From positions 38,644,864 to 38,708,863 of the forward strand of contig NC_056762.1 of NCBI RefSeq assembly GCF_018687715.1: 64,000 nt of DNA, in the 5' to 3' direction. The position numbers were made by a program, and so were the translations under genes. The notes under the pieces were generated by a model that saw nothing but the letters and a program-made list of their open reading frames with translations, was not told where the DNA came from and made no database searches. Shown here in pieces: positions 11,391 through 22,888 of the stretch. This DNA comes from Carya illinoinensis. Taxonomy: Eukaryota; Streptophyta; Magnoliopsida; Fagales; Juglandaceae. Positions within the stretch are counted from its first letter, which is position 1. Every line of letters begins with the position of its first letter.

Positions 11391-13314
11391 CTTAAAAATT
11401 TTCCGGTTTGGTTTAAAGCTTTTCTTTAAGGAAAGTACATACTTGATATGTCAAAGTTTCAGCACTTGTGTTATCACTTAATAAATTCTTGAACCTAAGT
11501 ATATCTCTATTTTGTGCGATTCACTTTGTGCATACTAACCCTATAGATTATCTTGGCAAAGTTCATTTTCAATGCACAGTAAAGAACTTATATATATGCA
11601 TTTTATAATTAAAAAAAATCACATTATTTAACGAGATGCTCATCAAAGAGGGAGTTCATGCCTTGAATTGACTAATACTAGTTGAACCTAGTACATCAAT
11701 AAAGAGCTCTCATCTTGCCAAACACAAAGAGTTGATCCATATAGAAAAAATCAGTGTTAATTCATTGCAGAAAAACACAAACACTCTACACGGATCTACC
11801 ACCTTAAGTTCTTACAGAAAAAATCATTACTCTAATCATTATGGAAAAAGATGAGCAACAAACATGAACACAAAAAGGGGGCGTACAAACTAGTGTTTGG
11901 AGGAGATGCTCATGTATCTAGGCCCTAGCATAAAGTTTGACTTTTAAGGAGAAGCAACAAACTCTTGTGAGCATCTATAAGAAGCAATCATTCATGAATA
12001 AAGGTATCAAAAATATATTGAAGAAAGGAGTTCGTAAAAATGCTATGGTATAAGTATATTCACTCACACACTCACATGAACTTTGATATTGATGATCTTA
12101 TGAGGAGTGAACATCCATAGTGATTGTTGCAAATAAGAGGATGTATTCTATTGAATTTGTTTTGTGAGTTATAATATATTTGAACTAAGATGCATCTAGG
12201 CATGTTACTTGCCCTATTGCTTATTTATATATTTATATAAAAAAAAAGTTCAAATGTTTTGTTATTTTTATTTTTTCTAATCTCTATTTATTTTGGTTTA
12301 TATAAAATAAATAAAAAAATATAAATATAAATTGTTTTTGGTCAGTATGGGGTATTGGATAAGTCTGAGAATTGTATTCTGAAACAAAGTGCATAAGTCC
12401 AAGTGGGACTTTTTGGTCTAGCACATGCACAAGAAGGTCAGGCCTTAAAGACTTACAACCCATCTGCTGCCTCTCTCATTTGCTCCCAGCCCCTGATACT
12501 AAGCCCTTTTCTATACCCATTTTCACGACCTCTTGGCTCCTTCACGCAAGCATCATTTCACGGTGCCCCTTTCATTTTCCATCATCAAGGAAAGTATACT
12601 CAAATCCACTGAATTTTTTTTTCTTTTTCCAGTTTTATGTTTCGACATGTGGATAGATGAAATATGTGTGGAGGGTTTTGATTTTAAGAAGCATTGTGCT
12701 GTTTTGTTGAACTGAGTTGCCCATAAATGGGTTGTTTTTTTGTTAAATCTATTTTATGCATGTATTGAGAACGATTTTTTAGTGGGTTCTTAGCCTTTAT
12801 CATTCGGTTTTATGGTATGCCCACTAAGTGTTTGATTCTTTGTCTCAACTAAGTTGTCTTAATCATTTACTCATTGTTTGACATACATTCATGCTCATAC
12901 ATTAGGTGCATTTAATCCATGAAAAGTTGAGATACATGAGAGTTGTTTATCATGTCTTTCTTAGTGTCTTCATCTTGGCACACATAAATGATATTTATTC
13001 TCTTTTTGTGTTTTGTCAGATTAGTGACAAAAGGGGGAGTATTGGAAGACCAAATTGAAATATGTTGAAATATTTTGGTATTGTAAAATTTAGGAGGAGT
13101 TTCAGTAAGTGTGTTGTTAGGGGGAGTTTAATAAATTTGTTGAAATGAATTTGTTGAGGGGGAGAAAGTTTATTTTTGCTAGATATAAGTTTTTATTCTT
13201 GATTATTTGCTTGGAATTCCTACTCAGTTTCTTGGCTTGCTGTTTGTGCTTTTGACAAATTTTATATTACGTTCATCAAGTTGGTTTTGTCACCAATCCG
13301 CCAAAGTGGGAGAT
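11391..13314 (+). other. 3' interior of the Sirevirus, no pol
   Basis: Runs from the LINE boundary to the 3' LTR. No Copia protein motif was found in any frame. From about 13021 it has the layout typical of Sirevirus 3' ends: TTAGTGACAAAAGGGGGAG, two more GGGGGAG tracts near 13121 and 13158, then CCAAAGTGGGAGAT next to the LTR, a likely polypurine tract. Short open frames at 12372-12715 have no recognisable content. Confidence 0.6.
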
Positions 13315-14948
13315 TATAGAGGCAAAAATTGGCTAGGATTAGATGACTATATGATAAAACTTATCTTATCATTATATTTGAAATTGTTGGACAAATGTAA
13401 AATAATTATTGATTTATCTCTAAACAATGTTGAGTCTATCTAGAAGTTTTAGGTGTTGTTTAGATAAGTCATTGAGGTTAAAATCGAGTCCTGATAGATC
13501 TGTATATATCCAAAAGAAAGCTTAACAGAGATTAGTCAATACAGATGAATGTTATCGCGAAATATTAGCAGTCCGTCGGAACACATCTTCGCGACTGTTG
13601 CTAACGGTCAGCAGAATTCTACTGTGACTGAAACTATTTCCAGACTTTCTATTTAAAGAGATTCGGTTTTGTATCTCTACAAGGAGTTTGAGCCACGAAT
13701 TCTAGATAATATATTCTGAGCATTTATGAGAAAAAATTCACTTGACAATTTTCATTAGGTTTATCATATCTTCTTGAGTATGACCATGTTTTGAGTGTGA
13801 AGTAATATCAATTGGATTTTAGCATCTGAAGTTCTAAAAAGGAAGTCAACATTTAAAGATCATCACAGGTTTTGGCTACTACTACGGTAGAAGACAAACG
13901 AGTCGTTTATCTAGACAAGTAAGAGAGTCAAATTGTAAAGGTTTTGTAATTGATGATTGCTTGTAATTGTTCTTCAAATAATAAGATTGACTTACCTGGG
14001 TTTGGCTGCCCCGTAGGGTTTTACCTTTAAAGAGTTCTTTAAAGGGTTTCTCGTCGTAACCAATCGTTGTGTCTTGCAAGTTTGATTATTTATTTTAAAA
14101 TATTTGATTTGTTTCATAATCTTGATTGGGGGGAGATCGGTCCGGTCCGGTCCGGTCCGGTTCCCGTTCCGGGGGGTTTGATGGACCGGACCGGACCTAT
14201 TCGGTCCAGGGATTCCCTACCTTGGACCGGACCGAATCTCAATGGAACCGGGCGGTCCGGTCCCATTCGGGACGGTCCGGTCCGGTCCGGTCGGTCCAAT
14301 CGGTCCGACCGGACTCCAAATGGGCCAATGGCCCAATTTTTTTCTTACATCAATTTCGGCCCAACAGTTAAAATCCACTAATAATTTATCTAATTTGAAG
14401 CCCAAAATACCAAAAAAATACTTAGAAAGAAAAATAAAAATAACCATTAAAAAAAATTATCTATATACAATAAATTTGAATAAAATATTTTACTACCAAA
14501 AAAATAAAAAATTTCTATATACGTTCCAAACAATTTAAAGATCAATCAATTATAGTATATACTATTTAATATTTATCATATATTTAAAAAAGGAAAGAAA
14601 GCTCTTCTAACAAGAGAAAAATATAGCAAAAATCGATTTTCATGTATCTTACTTTACATACATGGTACATCAAATGATTACAATCTGCATTCTAAAAGGC
14701 CAGAAAAATAAAAATCCATTCCCAAGCAATCTGCAAGCATATTTAAAAAATTCAAACCTGCAAGCATATTTAAAAACTAAAAATTAAAAAGTATTAAAAA
14801 AAAGAACTATCAAAGATTAGAAGTTATATTTAATAATTTACATCAAAAGCACTGATGCACAGTGCACTATAACAGACTAACACTAGCATAAATTACGTAA
14901 AAAATAAAAAAAGACCAACAGTAGCATCTAAAAGTTAACATAATTACA

Positions 14949-15569
14949 TCAAAACAAAATACAAATTATACAATTAGGTAATTGTTTAATCAGTCCCTGA
15001 CTATTAGCAAATTCCTCACGATCAATTTCTCCATCAAGGTTGAGATCACGATTCACAGATCTGCAGATAAAAAAGTAAAAAACCAAGGCGTTAACCTATT
15101 GGTGAACATAATAAAAATCAACCTTTAAACATTAGGTTAGTCTGTTATAAAATAAATCAACTCAATTGGTGCAGCACTTGAGTTGGTACAAAACAAGATG
15201 ATATTGGTAAACATAAAATAAATCAACCTTTAGTTAGCCTTTTACACAAGCTGTAACTGAGTCTTTTTACCATGCACTTCTTCAAAGTGCAGCAATTAAT
15301 GACACAAGGCCTAGATAAGATGGTTTTAGGAGAGGATTAATGACACAAGGCCTTGATATGTACAGAATCACTATAAAACAAGATGTTTATTGAGTTTAAC
15401 TTGTGAATTTTTCAAGTATTAAAGTCCAAATATAATAGAGAAGCAGATTTTACAAACAAATCACATCTAGAAAGAAATAAAACTGGGAAAAAAAATATAG
15501 ATTTTAAACAGAATTCATGTCTTACATCAACATTGGGTTAAAACTCGGTAGCCATTTCATTTGATCATT
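14949..15569 (-). pseudogene. Captured two-exon gene fragment with an EF-hand loop
   Basis: Minus strand. A 44-nt exon (15569-15526) is preceded by TTATTCTGCAG and followed by the donor GTAAGA. After a 465-bp intron a second exon starts at 15060 behind TTTTTTATCTGCAG and runs to TGA at 14949-14951. The exons join in frame across a split Ile codon. The second exon encodes DLNLDGEIDREEF (15012-15047 plus Phe), which fits the 12-residue EF-hand loop exactly: D1, N3, D5, G6, I8, E12. I do not recognise the parent gene. The retained intron means capture at DNA level. It lies downstream of the transposase and could be spliced to its transcript in another frame. Confidence 0.55.
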
Positions 15570-15702
15570 CTGCAGAATAAGCCAATTCCCCAACAAGTTC
15601 TCATTCAATCCATAAAAATTTAATACAAAACAAATAAAATAAAGTTAAAATAATATAGAAGATAAAACAAAATATACCACAAAATAAATCAAAGTTAATT
15701 GA

Positions 15703-17833
15703 TTACATACCCATATCTATCTGCTTCTCAAATTCCTTTACTTCATCCATTAAAGTCCTAAGGCTTATTGGAGTAGAGGAAGAACGGAGCCAATTTTGTG
15801 CACATATGAGAGCCTCAACCATCATCGGATTTAAACTACTTCGGAAAGGGTCAAGTACATGACCCGCAGTGCTAAATGTAGATTCAGAGGCCACAGTAGA
15901 TACCGGTATTGCAAGTACATCGCGTGCAACCTTTGAAAGTATGCGATATCTAACTGAATTCACCTTCCACCAATTTAGTAGGTCAAAATTATCACCTTCA
16001 TCCTCACATTTTTCAGCTAGATATCTATCAACCTCTGACCTGCTTTCCAAAGAGTCTTCTGACTGTAACTCTTGCTTAAATTGGGCCATCAATGCAGCAT
16101 GTCTATTCGTAGACTGAGTTGTGGAAGGACTTGCATCTTCACATGGGGAACTTGTGCGTTGAGGAGAACTCCCTTCTTCATTTTGGATGTATGCCTCATA
16201 CATGCGGATAAATGCATTTTTCACCTTCCAACTCATATCAATGATTTTTTATTGATCATATGCATACATTTTTCTCAACCCAAAGTCAAGATATCGCATC
16301 TTGTAACGAGGATCAAGAACAATCCCAACGTACAACAGCATATTCTGATTATCCATATTCTCCCAATACTTTTCAAACTTTCTCTTCATATTTGAGGCCA
16401 TTAATCCCACCACGGGACTTCCTTCTTCACACTCTATGTTAATGGCATTTTTAATATTCACCAACTCCGAAAAAAAGGTATTGCAAGTTACATACTCACC
16501 CCCCGAGAAGCGTAAAGTTGCATCATGAAATAATGCAAGAAACTTCTCAAACAACCGTACCTTATCCCAATCGGATGCATTGGGAGGCCATAACTTCTTT
16601 GACTTTCTTCTAGTTACCACATCACCTTCATCATCGTCATCATCATCATCTCCAATACTACTTAAAAAGCACATATCTTCTTCCTCCAACCGATCAAAAG
16701 CTTTTCTAAATTTCCCAGCCCTCTCCAACATAAGATAGGTGGAGTTCCACCTAGTCGGTACATCTAGGTAAACATGACTTTTGCATTTAATCTCTTCCAA
16801 TGCCACACACTTCTTAAATGTATCCCACCTTTGAGGGGAGGATTTAACATACTTCACAACACCCCTCACCTTCGCAATAGACTCCTCATATTCTTTCAAT
16901 CCCTCACGCACAATTAAATTTAGAATGTGTGCACAACATCGAACATGCAAGAATTCATGTTCCAAGACCGTATCCCTCCTATACTTGGTTTTCTTTTTTC
17001 AAATAAGAAATGGCCCCATTATTAGAACTTGCATTATCAAGAGTGATAGCAAGTATTTTCGGTCGCCCCCAATCATGCAAACACAACTCTATGCCCTTAC
17101 CAAGTGTATCACCCTTGTGATTTTCAACCAAAGAAAAGGAAAGAATCCTCTTATGTAGCTTCCAGTCATCATCAATAAAATATGCTGTGAGACACATATA
17201 ATTAAGATTTTGCACGAATGTCCATGTATCCGTGGTGAGGGAAATTCGTTGCCCTCGAATAGCACTTTTTAATTTATTTTTTTCACTGATAAACAAATTA
17301 AAACAATCCTTCGCAATCGTCCAACGGGATGGAATCCCTACCCACTTAGGGCAAACCACAAGCATAAACTTTCTAAAACCCTCCCCTTCAACAAACCTAA
17401 ATGGCAACTCATCAACAATAATCATCTCTGTCAAGGCTTGTCGGCAAGCCTCAACACTAAATGAAATGGGCACAAGTCCCCCACCACCACTACCTCCCTC
17501 CATTTTCCAACCTAGAGTCATCTGGGACTTATCCATATTCTTAAATGGACCTTTCTTACATTGTTTCTCAATGTGATGCTTCATAGACTTTGTACCATTG
17601 ATCTTTGTATCACACGCATACGAAGCACCACAGTAATTACATGCAGCCCTAGGTTTAGTGGGATCCCCTTTTGATATTCTTGTAAAGTGATCCCAAACCA
17701 TTGACCTAACTCTACCACTTTGTGACCCACCAATGTTAGATTTATCACTTACATTGGATGGGGGTGGGGGCGGAGGCATACCAGGGCTTTGTATTGACTC
17801 TTGCACCTCATTGGTTGAAGTTGACGAATCCAT
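15703..17833 (-). pseudogene. hAT transposase (BED finger, RNase-H fold, dimerisation domain), two lesions
   Basis: Starts MDSSTSTNEVQESIQSPG. A BED zinc finger follows at about residues 45-95 (VWDHFTRI, CNYCG, HHIEKQC), then ELPFRFVEGEGFRKF, the DDE-type RNase-H region with LTTDTW and LDNASSNNG, HVRCCAHILNLIV and PTRWNSTYLML. The C-terminal hAT dimerisation domain has LNWWK, LARDVLAIPVST-like sequence and SESTFSTAG. Two lesions are visible: a frameshift at an A-run between 16965 and 16979, and an in-frame TAA at 16249-16251. Domain order matches plant RICESLEEPER-type proteins. Lesions this few imply recent activity. A splice donor GTATGT directly overlaps the stop region (15705-15710). Confidence 0.88.
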
Positions 17834-18138
17834 CTAGAAAAATAAACAACCAACAATTAGTGTAATAAGTTTTTCTAGAACAATTGGCTGTCCGTAGCCT
17901 GGAAACAACCCTAATATCCACCACTATCCAGCACACAAACAACCCTAATATCCATCCAGGCATCCACATTAGCTTCATCAAAGCCATCTTCAAAAATTGA
18001 TGAAAAGTACAAGTTTTCCATAAATCTAAGACCTTTCTATCCATAATCCCACATTGGATTAGCCATTTGATTCATCAAAATGATAATATAAATTTATTTT
18101 TATAATAATAATTTTATAAAAAAAATAAGATTTTTCAG

Positions 18139-18390
18139 TTCGCTCGAGCGGAATGTCGAGCGAGAGTCGAGCACTCAACTCTGCCTGAGTTCGCTCGAGC
18201 GGAATGTCGAGCGAGAGTCGAGCGCTCAACTCTGCCTGATTTCGCTCGAGCGGAATGTCGAGCGAGAATCGAGCGCTCAACTCTGCCTGAGTTCGCTCGA
18301 GCTGAAAGTCGAGCGAGCGTCGAGCGCTCCACTCTGCCTGGGTTCGCTCGAGCGGCAAGTACGCGAGGCTCGAGCGAACCCATCTGTTTT
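18139..18390. repeat. 51-bp tandem repeat, about five units, within the hAT
   Basis: Units begin at 18139, 18190, 18241, 18292 and 18343, each starting TTCGCTCGAGC and rich in TCGAGCG. Because 51 is a multiple of three, all frames stay open, giving spurious repetitive peptides. It sits between the transposase start and the right-hand terminus, where hAT promoters lie. Confidence 0.9.
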
Positions 18391-18516
18391 CCAGAAATGG
18401 GCACAAGTCGCCAATGCTCTAAAATCCACAACTATCCAGCACACAAACAAGCCTAATATCCACAACTATCAAGCAAATTAACAAAAATAATAACTAATAG
18501 GTAAGATATAAAAATA

Positions 18517-18518
<2 letters not shown>

Positions 18519-18558
<40 letters not shown>
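18519..18558. repeat. (AG)n microsatellite
   Basis: About 20 AG units inside the hAT, upstream of its transposase. Confidence 0.95.
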
Positions 18559-18559
<1 letters not shown>

Positions 18560-18782
18560 CACCTCGTTTGAGATGCGACGGAGAGGTAAGTGGGCAACGG
18601 CACAGCGTCGGCAATGGGTTACGGCTTGGAGGGGATGCGCACGGCACGGGGCTAGGGTCTATAGAATTTGTGAGCGTCGAGCGTGTTTTTCACTTGAGAG
18701 TTGAGAGAGAAAGTGAAGAGTGAAGACTGAAGGAGGAGTGGAGGGAATCGGGGGGGAGGGGGGGGGAAGGGAAATTATGTAC

Positions 18783-18854
18783 TGAAACGGCGCCGTTTCA
18801 ACACATAATTTCAGAAAAAAAAATATATGGGTTGCGTGAAACGGCGCCGTTTCA
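18783..18854. repeat. Two copies of an 18-bp perfect palindrome
   Basis: TGAAACGGCGCCGTTTCA occurs at 18783-18800 and 18837-18854. The second copy is embedded in a longer near-palindrome (18832-18861). The spacing of 54 bp and the location upstream of the hAT transposase suggest a protein-binding or terminal-recognition role, but no function is shown. Confidence 0.8.
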
Positions 18855-19992
18855 CACAACCCATATAACTTCTTCTAAAATCTAATTCTAAATAATAAAA
18901 AAAATTAATAAGTTGGTAAAAATATATTTAAGTTAGTAAAAATAAAATTAGGTAAACTATTTAATGTGTATTATTTAATTAAATCATTAAAAAAATCACT
19001 AGTTAATTGTTAATTTAGTTAATTATTACTAACTTAGAGAGTTTTTTTTTGTTTTTGAAATTTACTAACTTATTAATTTACTATTATACTAATACTATTA
19101 GTCTACTAGTAATTTAGTATATAGTAAATTACTAATATTTATTAACTTATTTACTATAGTCTAATAACTAGATAGTCTAGAATCTCTAGATGTAATAACT
19201 AGTAACTAATAATATTAATATGTAATAACACTAGTTAGTAGTTACACACTTACACTAGTACTAATAGATAATAACTTAAATATATTAATTTAATATATAT
19301 AACTAATAGTATACTATAATTACTATTATATATATTAGTAATTTACTATATACTAATTACTAATAGACTATTATACTAATTTAGTAATACTATTAGTCTA
19401 TTAATATATAGTAAATTAGTAATATTTATTAACTTATTTATTATAAGTTTATAAATTATAACTAATAACTAGATGTAAATATCATGTAATACTAATAAGT
19501 AATAACTAGTAGTCATTTATTAATATAGACGGTTAGTGATTTAGTCTTAGTCTTAGTAAGTTAGTATAAATATTATTATATTAGTATAAAATTATATATA
19601 TTAATAATTAGTATGATAAATATTAGCCTATTAGGTAAGATAAAAATTATAAATAATTATATACAATTATAAATAATTATATATAATTATAATTATTATA
19701 TAAATAATAAAATATATTAATATTCATTCGATCCGGTTCGGTCCAGTCCGGGGCAAAACCCCCCTGGACCGGGACCGAACCGAAACCTATCGGTCCAGAG
19801 AAAATAGGACCGAAACCGACCGGACATTCTACCGGTTCGGTTCGGTCTGGACCAAAACTGCCGGTCCGGTCGGTTTTGCCGGTCAGGACCGGCCGATACT
19901 CTCCCCTAATCTTGATAATTGAGATCTAACATATTTGTTCAATGAAATTGATAGACAATTTCATGGTTTACAGGGATACGTTGGGAATTTCA

Positions 19993-22545
19993 TAAGACAT
20001 AGATTTATATATAGAAGTTTTCCTTCTTTAACAAAAATAAAATAAAATATTTATCATTAACTAGATGGAGCTAGAATTTTTAAAAGAACAAGAAAAAGAA
20101 AGGGAAATGATAGGGATCCGGCTGGGGGATCTCGTTCATTTGTCCAGCTCAACAGTTTTTTTTTTTAATTTTTTTTACAAAAAGATTAAAAAAATGTTGT
20201 TTAATTATATTGTGAATTTTATTCATTTTTTTAAAATATTTAAAAATGTTAAAAAAATTATTTAAAAAAAATATTTAAAAGTGTTTTTTTTTTCATATCA
20301 TTTTTTAACACTTTTAAATATTTTGAAAAACTGAATAAAATTCACAATATAATTAAACATAATTTTCTTAATCTTTCTGTAAAAAAATTAAAAAGAAAAA
20401 AGAAAAAAGTTCAGCGGAATGCTGGAACGGGATCCCTAACATTGTCCAAAAAGAAAAAAAGAAAAAAAAAGAAAAATCATGCATAAAATAATTATAATTT
20501 ATTTATTTTATGTTATTGTTTTACTATTAAATAATTGCATGGTTGACATTCGATGTTTTACACTTCAGATATTTTATTTTATTTTTTATTCTTTTCTTTT
20601 TATTAATAGTTAATGAAGTAATTATTAGTGAAGTAATTTATTTTTTATTATTTAAAAAAACAATTGTAGTAGTGATAAGTTTGACAGAATACAGCTGAGT
20701 AGATTCAGCCTTAATAATTTCAAACTCGTAATAGGTGATGTTCGTGGAATTCGGCCTCCAAGGTCAAAATTCTGACTTCCTTCCTCCCCACGTGGACTGA
20801 TTTTCGTGGAATTCACCGAAAGCCGACTACTTGAAAGACCTAATGCGATTGAGAATGTAACTGTACGCAGTTTGGCACGCACGCACACATCATTGATGAT
20901 GTATCAATGAAATCGAATATAAAAGATTAGGTGATGTTTGGAGGTAAAGATGGTTTATATATGAATAGTGTACGTACACTTTCATATAAAAAAACAAATT
21001 CGTAATAGGGTGATGTTACTCAATTTCATGAATTTTGTTTCCTCAGACGTATCATTAAGATGTTTAAAAAAAAAAAACCATTGAATTACATATTAATCAT
21101 TTTTCTCTGAATTACATGAACTCAATATGGCATGTACTCGATTAAGTGGAAAGTTTTTAATTAAATAATCCACCCATTTAAGTACAACATTTACATTGAT
21201 ATATAATCCTGATATAGTCACATACAAAAGTTATCGATAGTGGCTACCGAATATGTTATTCATTTTTTTTTTTTATACATTATTTAAAAAATTATAATTT
21301 TATTTAAAAATACTTCTTTATTCATTCAGACAAAAGTACAGAATCGGTGGTCACTACAAAAGCTTTTGCATGTGGGAGAAGCATTATCCTTAAATCGGTG
21401 AAAATAACAGATATTTTTCCAATCAGTTAATGACATGTCCAGAAAAAATAATTATAACCAAAAGATGATAAATACTATTTTTTATTATTTAATAATACTA
21501 TTTTTAATGAGATAGAACATACAGGGTTGGCCCCTTGAAAAACACGCAATAAATTATATTTATTATTTTTGAAAAAAGATATATATAATTGTGAATATAG
21601 AATTACTCACTATTTTTCAATGCAATTACGTGATGTTTATATATTTCATAATTATATATAAAATTATTCATTATTTTTTCTCTTTTAATTTACGTCATCT
21701 AATTAGTCATCTAATTAATTTAAGAGCAATTCTACTTAGCATTTCGATTTTCATTATTCTCTCATCATTTTATGATATGACATTAAATGATTAGAGATTA
21801 TTTATTATATTTTACTTATAAACTTATAATCTAATATTACATCAATAATGAGAAAATGATAAGAAAATTATTGATAAATAGATTTTTTCTTAATTTAATA
21901 TATTATTGGGCCTTATGCACACACGGCAACATCTGAAGAGACACAGAGAGATAAAAACACTTTACTTTTACTCTTTGCTCTCTACATCCCGCAAGGTTTT
22001 TTCAGAATCGATGGATATATCACGTACAGCATAAAACATAACTAAAGAAACCTCATAGAGAAAAATAATTTGTTCATTTGTTTCAATATCGATAAACAAT
22101 ATAATAAATCTATTAAATCTTATTTCATTAATTGGTTTTCTCCCAAAAAAAAAACAATACGCTATTACTTTATGAATATTGAATACTGTGGCCATTGTTT
22201 ATCCTAACCAATTTGATAGTTTCTTAGTAGATTCCAACATGAAGATTTTTTAAATCTGTTTTTGGGTATTCTTTTATCATTTTGTTTAAGAGAAATAATG
22301 CCTCTAACATGAATATAATTTTAGAAAATTAATCCCAATTAAGGAACAATCACCCAAGATCAAAATACTTCTATGAATGGAAAATCATTATTGTACAACC
22401 TATTTATAATTAGAGAAATGTTTAATTAACATACGCATATCACAAAAATAATAAATTTCTTTTTAGAACATAAATCTAATGTATCAAATATAGTAATACC
22501 AATTTATAAATTAATTTGTAAAACTTTCTTGTAATTAATTTGTAA
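19993..22545. other. Duplicated intergenic block, unit A, continued
   Basis: 19997-20100 matches unit C 45727-45840 (CATAGATTTATATATAG, then CTAGATGGAGCTAGAA). 20478-20880 matches 45860-46260. 21890-22545 matches 46274-47060 and unit B 29480-30280. About 1 kb at 20890-21890 is unique to unit A and shows no recognisable gene. Confidence 0.65.
20111..20438. mobile_element. Foldback MITE unique to unit A
   Basis: Ends TAGGGATCCGG and, inverted, TAGGGATCCCG. The arms fold back over much of the length, for example TTAATTATATTGTGAATTTT (about 20200) against its complement near 20345. Unit C is continuous here (about 45840) without it. Target duplication not clear. Confidence 0.65.
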
Positions 22546-22888
22546 TAGGAGTGTAAGTTGGTCGGTCTGGAGTGGACCAATTCATTAAGAACGGACCAAA
22601 CTGAACTCTAGACTAGTCAATCTTGGTCCCAAAAATTGTGGACCAAAACCATTCGGTCCAATTTCGAGATTTATAAATTTTGGATCGGAATAGACCGGAT
22701 CGAATTCCTATATATTTTAAAAATATTTTTAATAATTTAATATGTTATTTTTATTATATAAGCTAATGATATAATTTTTATTTAATTTATTGTTATTGAC
22801 CATAAAAGATATTTTCTAATGAATTAGTTACATAATGTACATTAATAGTTTTTTTAATTTTAATTTAGTAATTTAAATAAATTTTCAT
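22546..22888. mobile_element. CGGTCC-type non-autonomous hAT, right end lost (unit A)
   Basis: Starts TAGGAGTGTAAGTTGGTCGG and aligns with 47064-47545 and 30285-30785. It breaks off at about 22888, after which the sequence no longer matches, so the right terminus is deleted. Confidence 0.65.

Larger units (their letters stand above)
14127..19908 (-). mobile_element. hAT-family DNA transposon, near complete, 5.8 kb
   Basis: Flanked by perfect 8-bp direct repeats ATCTTGAT (14119-14126 and 19909-19916), the hAT target-duplication size. Ends are TGGGGGGAGATCGGTCCGG and, read inward from the other side, TAGGGGAGAGTATCGGCCGG, an imperfect inverted repeat. Subterminal regions (14139-14310 and 19738-19900) are packed with CGGTCC/GGACCG, as in several shorter elements here. 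It holds one transposase gene (minus), a captured EF-hand fragment, a 51-bp tandem repeat and about 1.1 kb of AT-rich DNA at 18860-19735. The 5' LTR serves as the empty site. Confidence 0.9.
2780..19992 (+). mobile_element. Sirevirus-type Copia retrotransposon, pol-less, with nested LINE and hAT
   Basis: Direct LTRs (2780-3667; 13315-19992, the latter split by a hAT) flank a tRNA-type primer site, a decayed gag and a 3' region with several GGGGGAG tracts. Removing the LINE and the hAT leaves about 5.7 kb. No protease, integrase, reverse transcriptase or RNase H was found, so this is a deletion derivative or non-autonomous element. The first 215 bp of the two LTRs differ by roughly 5-6% by eye, mostly transitions. 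The homologous DNA of unit C (about 45715-45745) lacks the element. Confidence 0.85.
13315..19992 (+). repeat. 3' LTR of the Sirevirus, split by a hAT element
   Basis: The left part (13315-14126) starts TATAGAGGCAAAAATTGG, with TA where the 5' LTR has TG. The right part (19917-19992) ends GGGAATTTCA. Together they match the 5' LTR at 2780-3667. The hAT lies between, bounded by the repeated octamer ATCTTGAT. Confidence 0.85.

Noticed and set aside
14067..14538. Several overlapping Gly/Pro/Arg-rich frames on both strands
   Set aside because: Produced by the CGGTCC/GGACCG subterminal repeats of the hAT element; no start, codon pattern or homology supports a protein.
18059..18465. Minus-strand repeat peptides (SARANSGRVERS-type, 17-residue period)
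   Set aside because: The 51-bp tandem repeat keeps every frame open; the peptides reflect the repeat, not selection.
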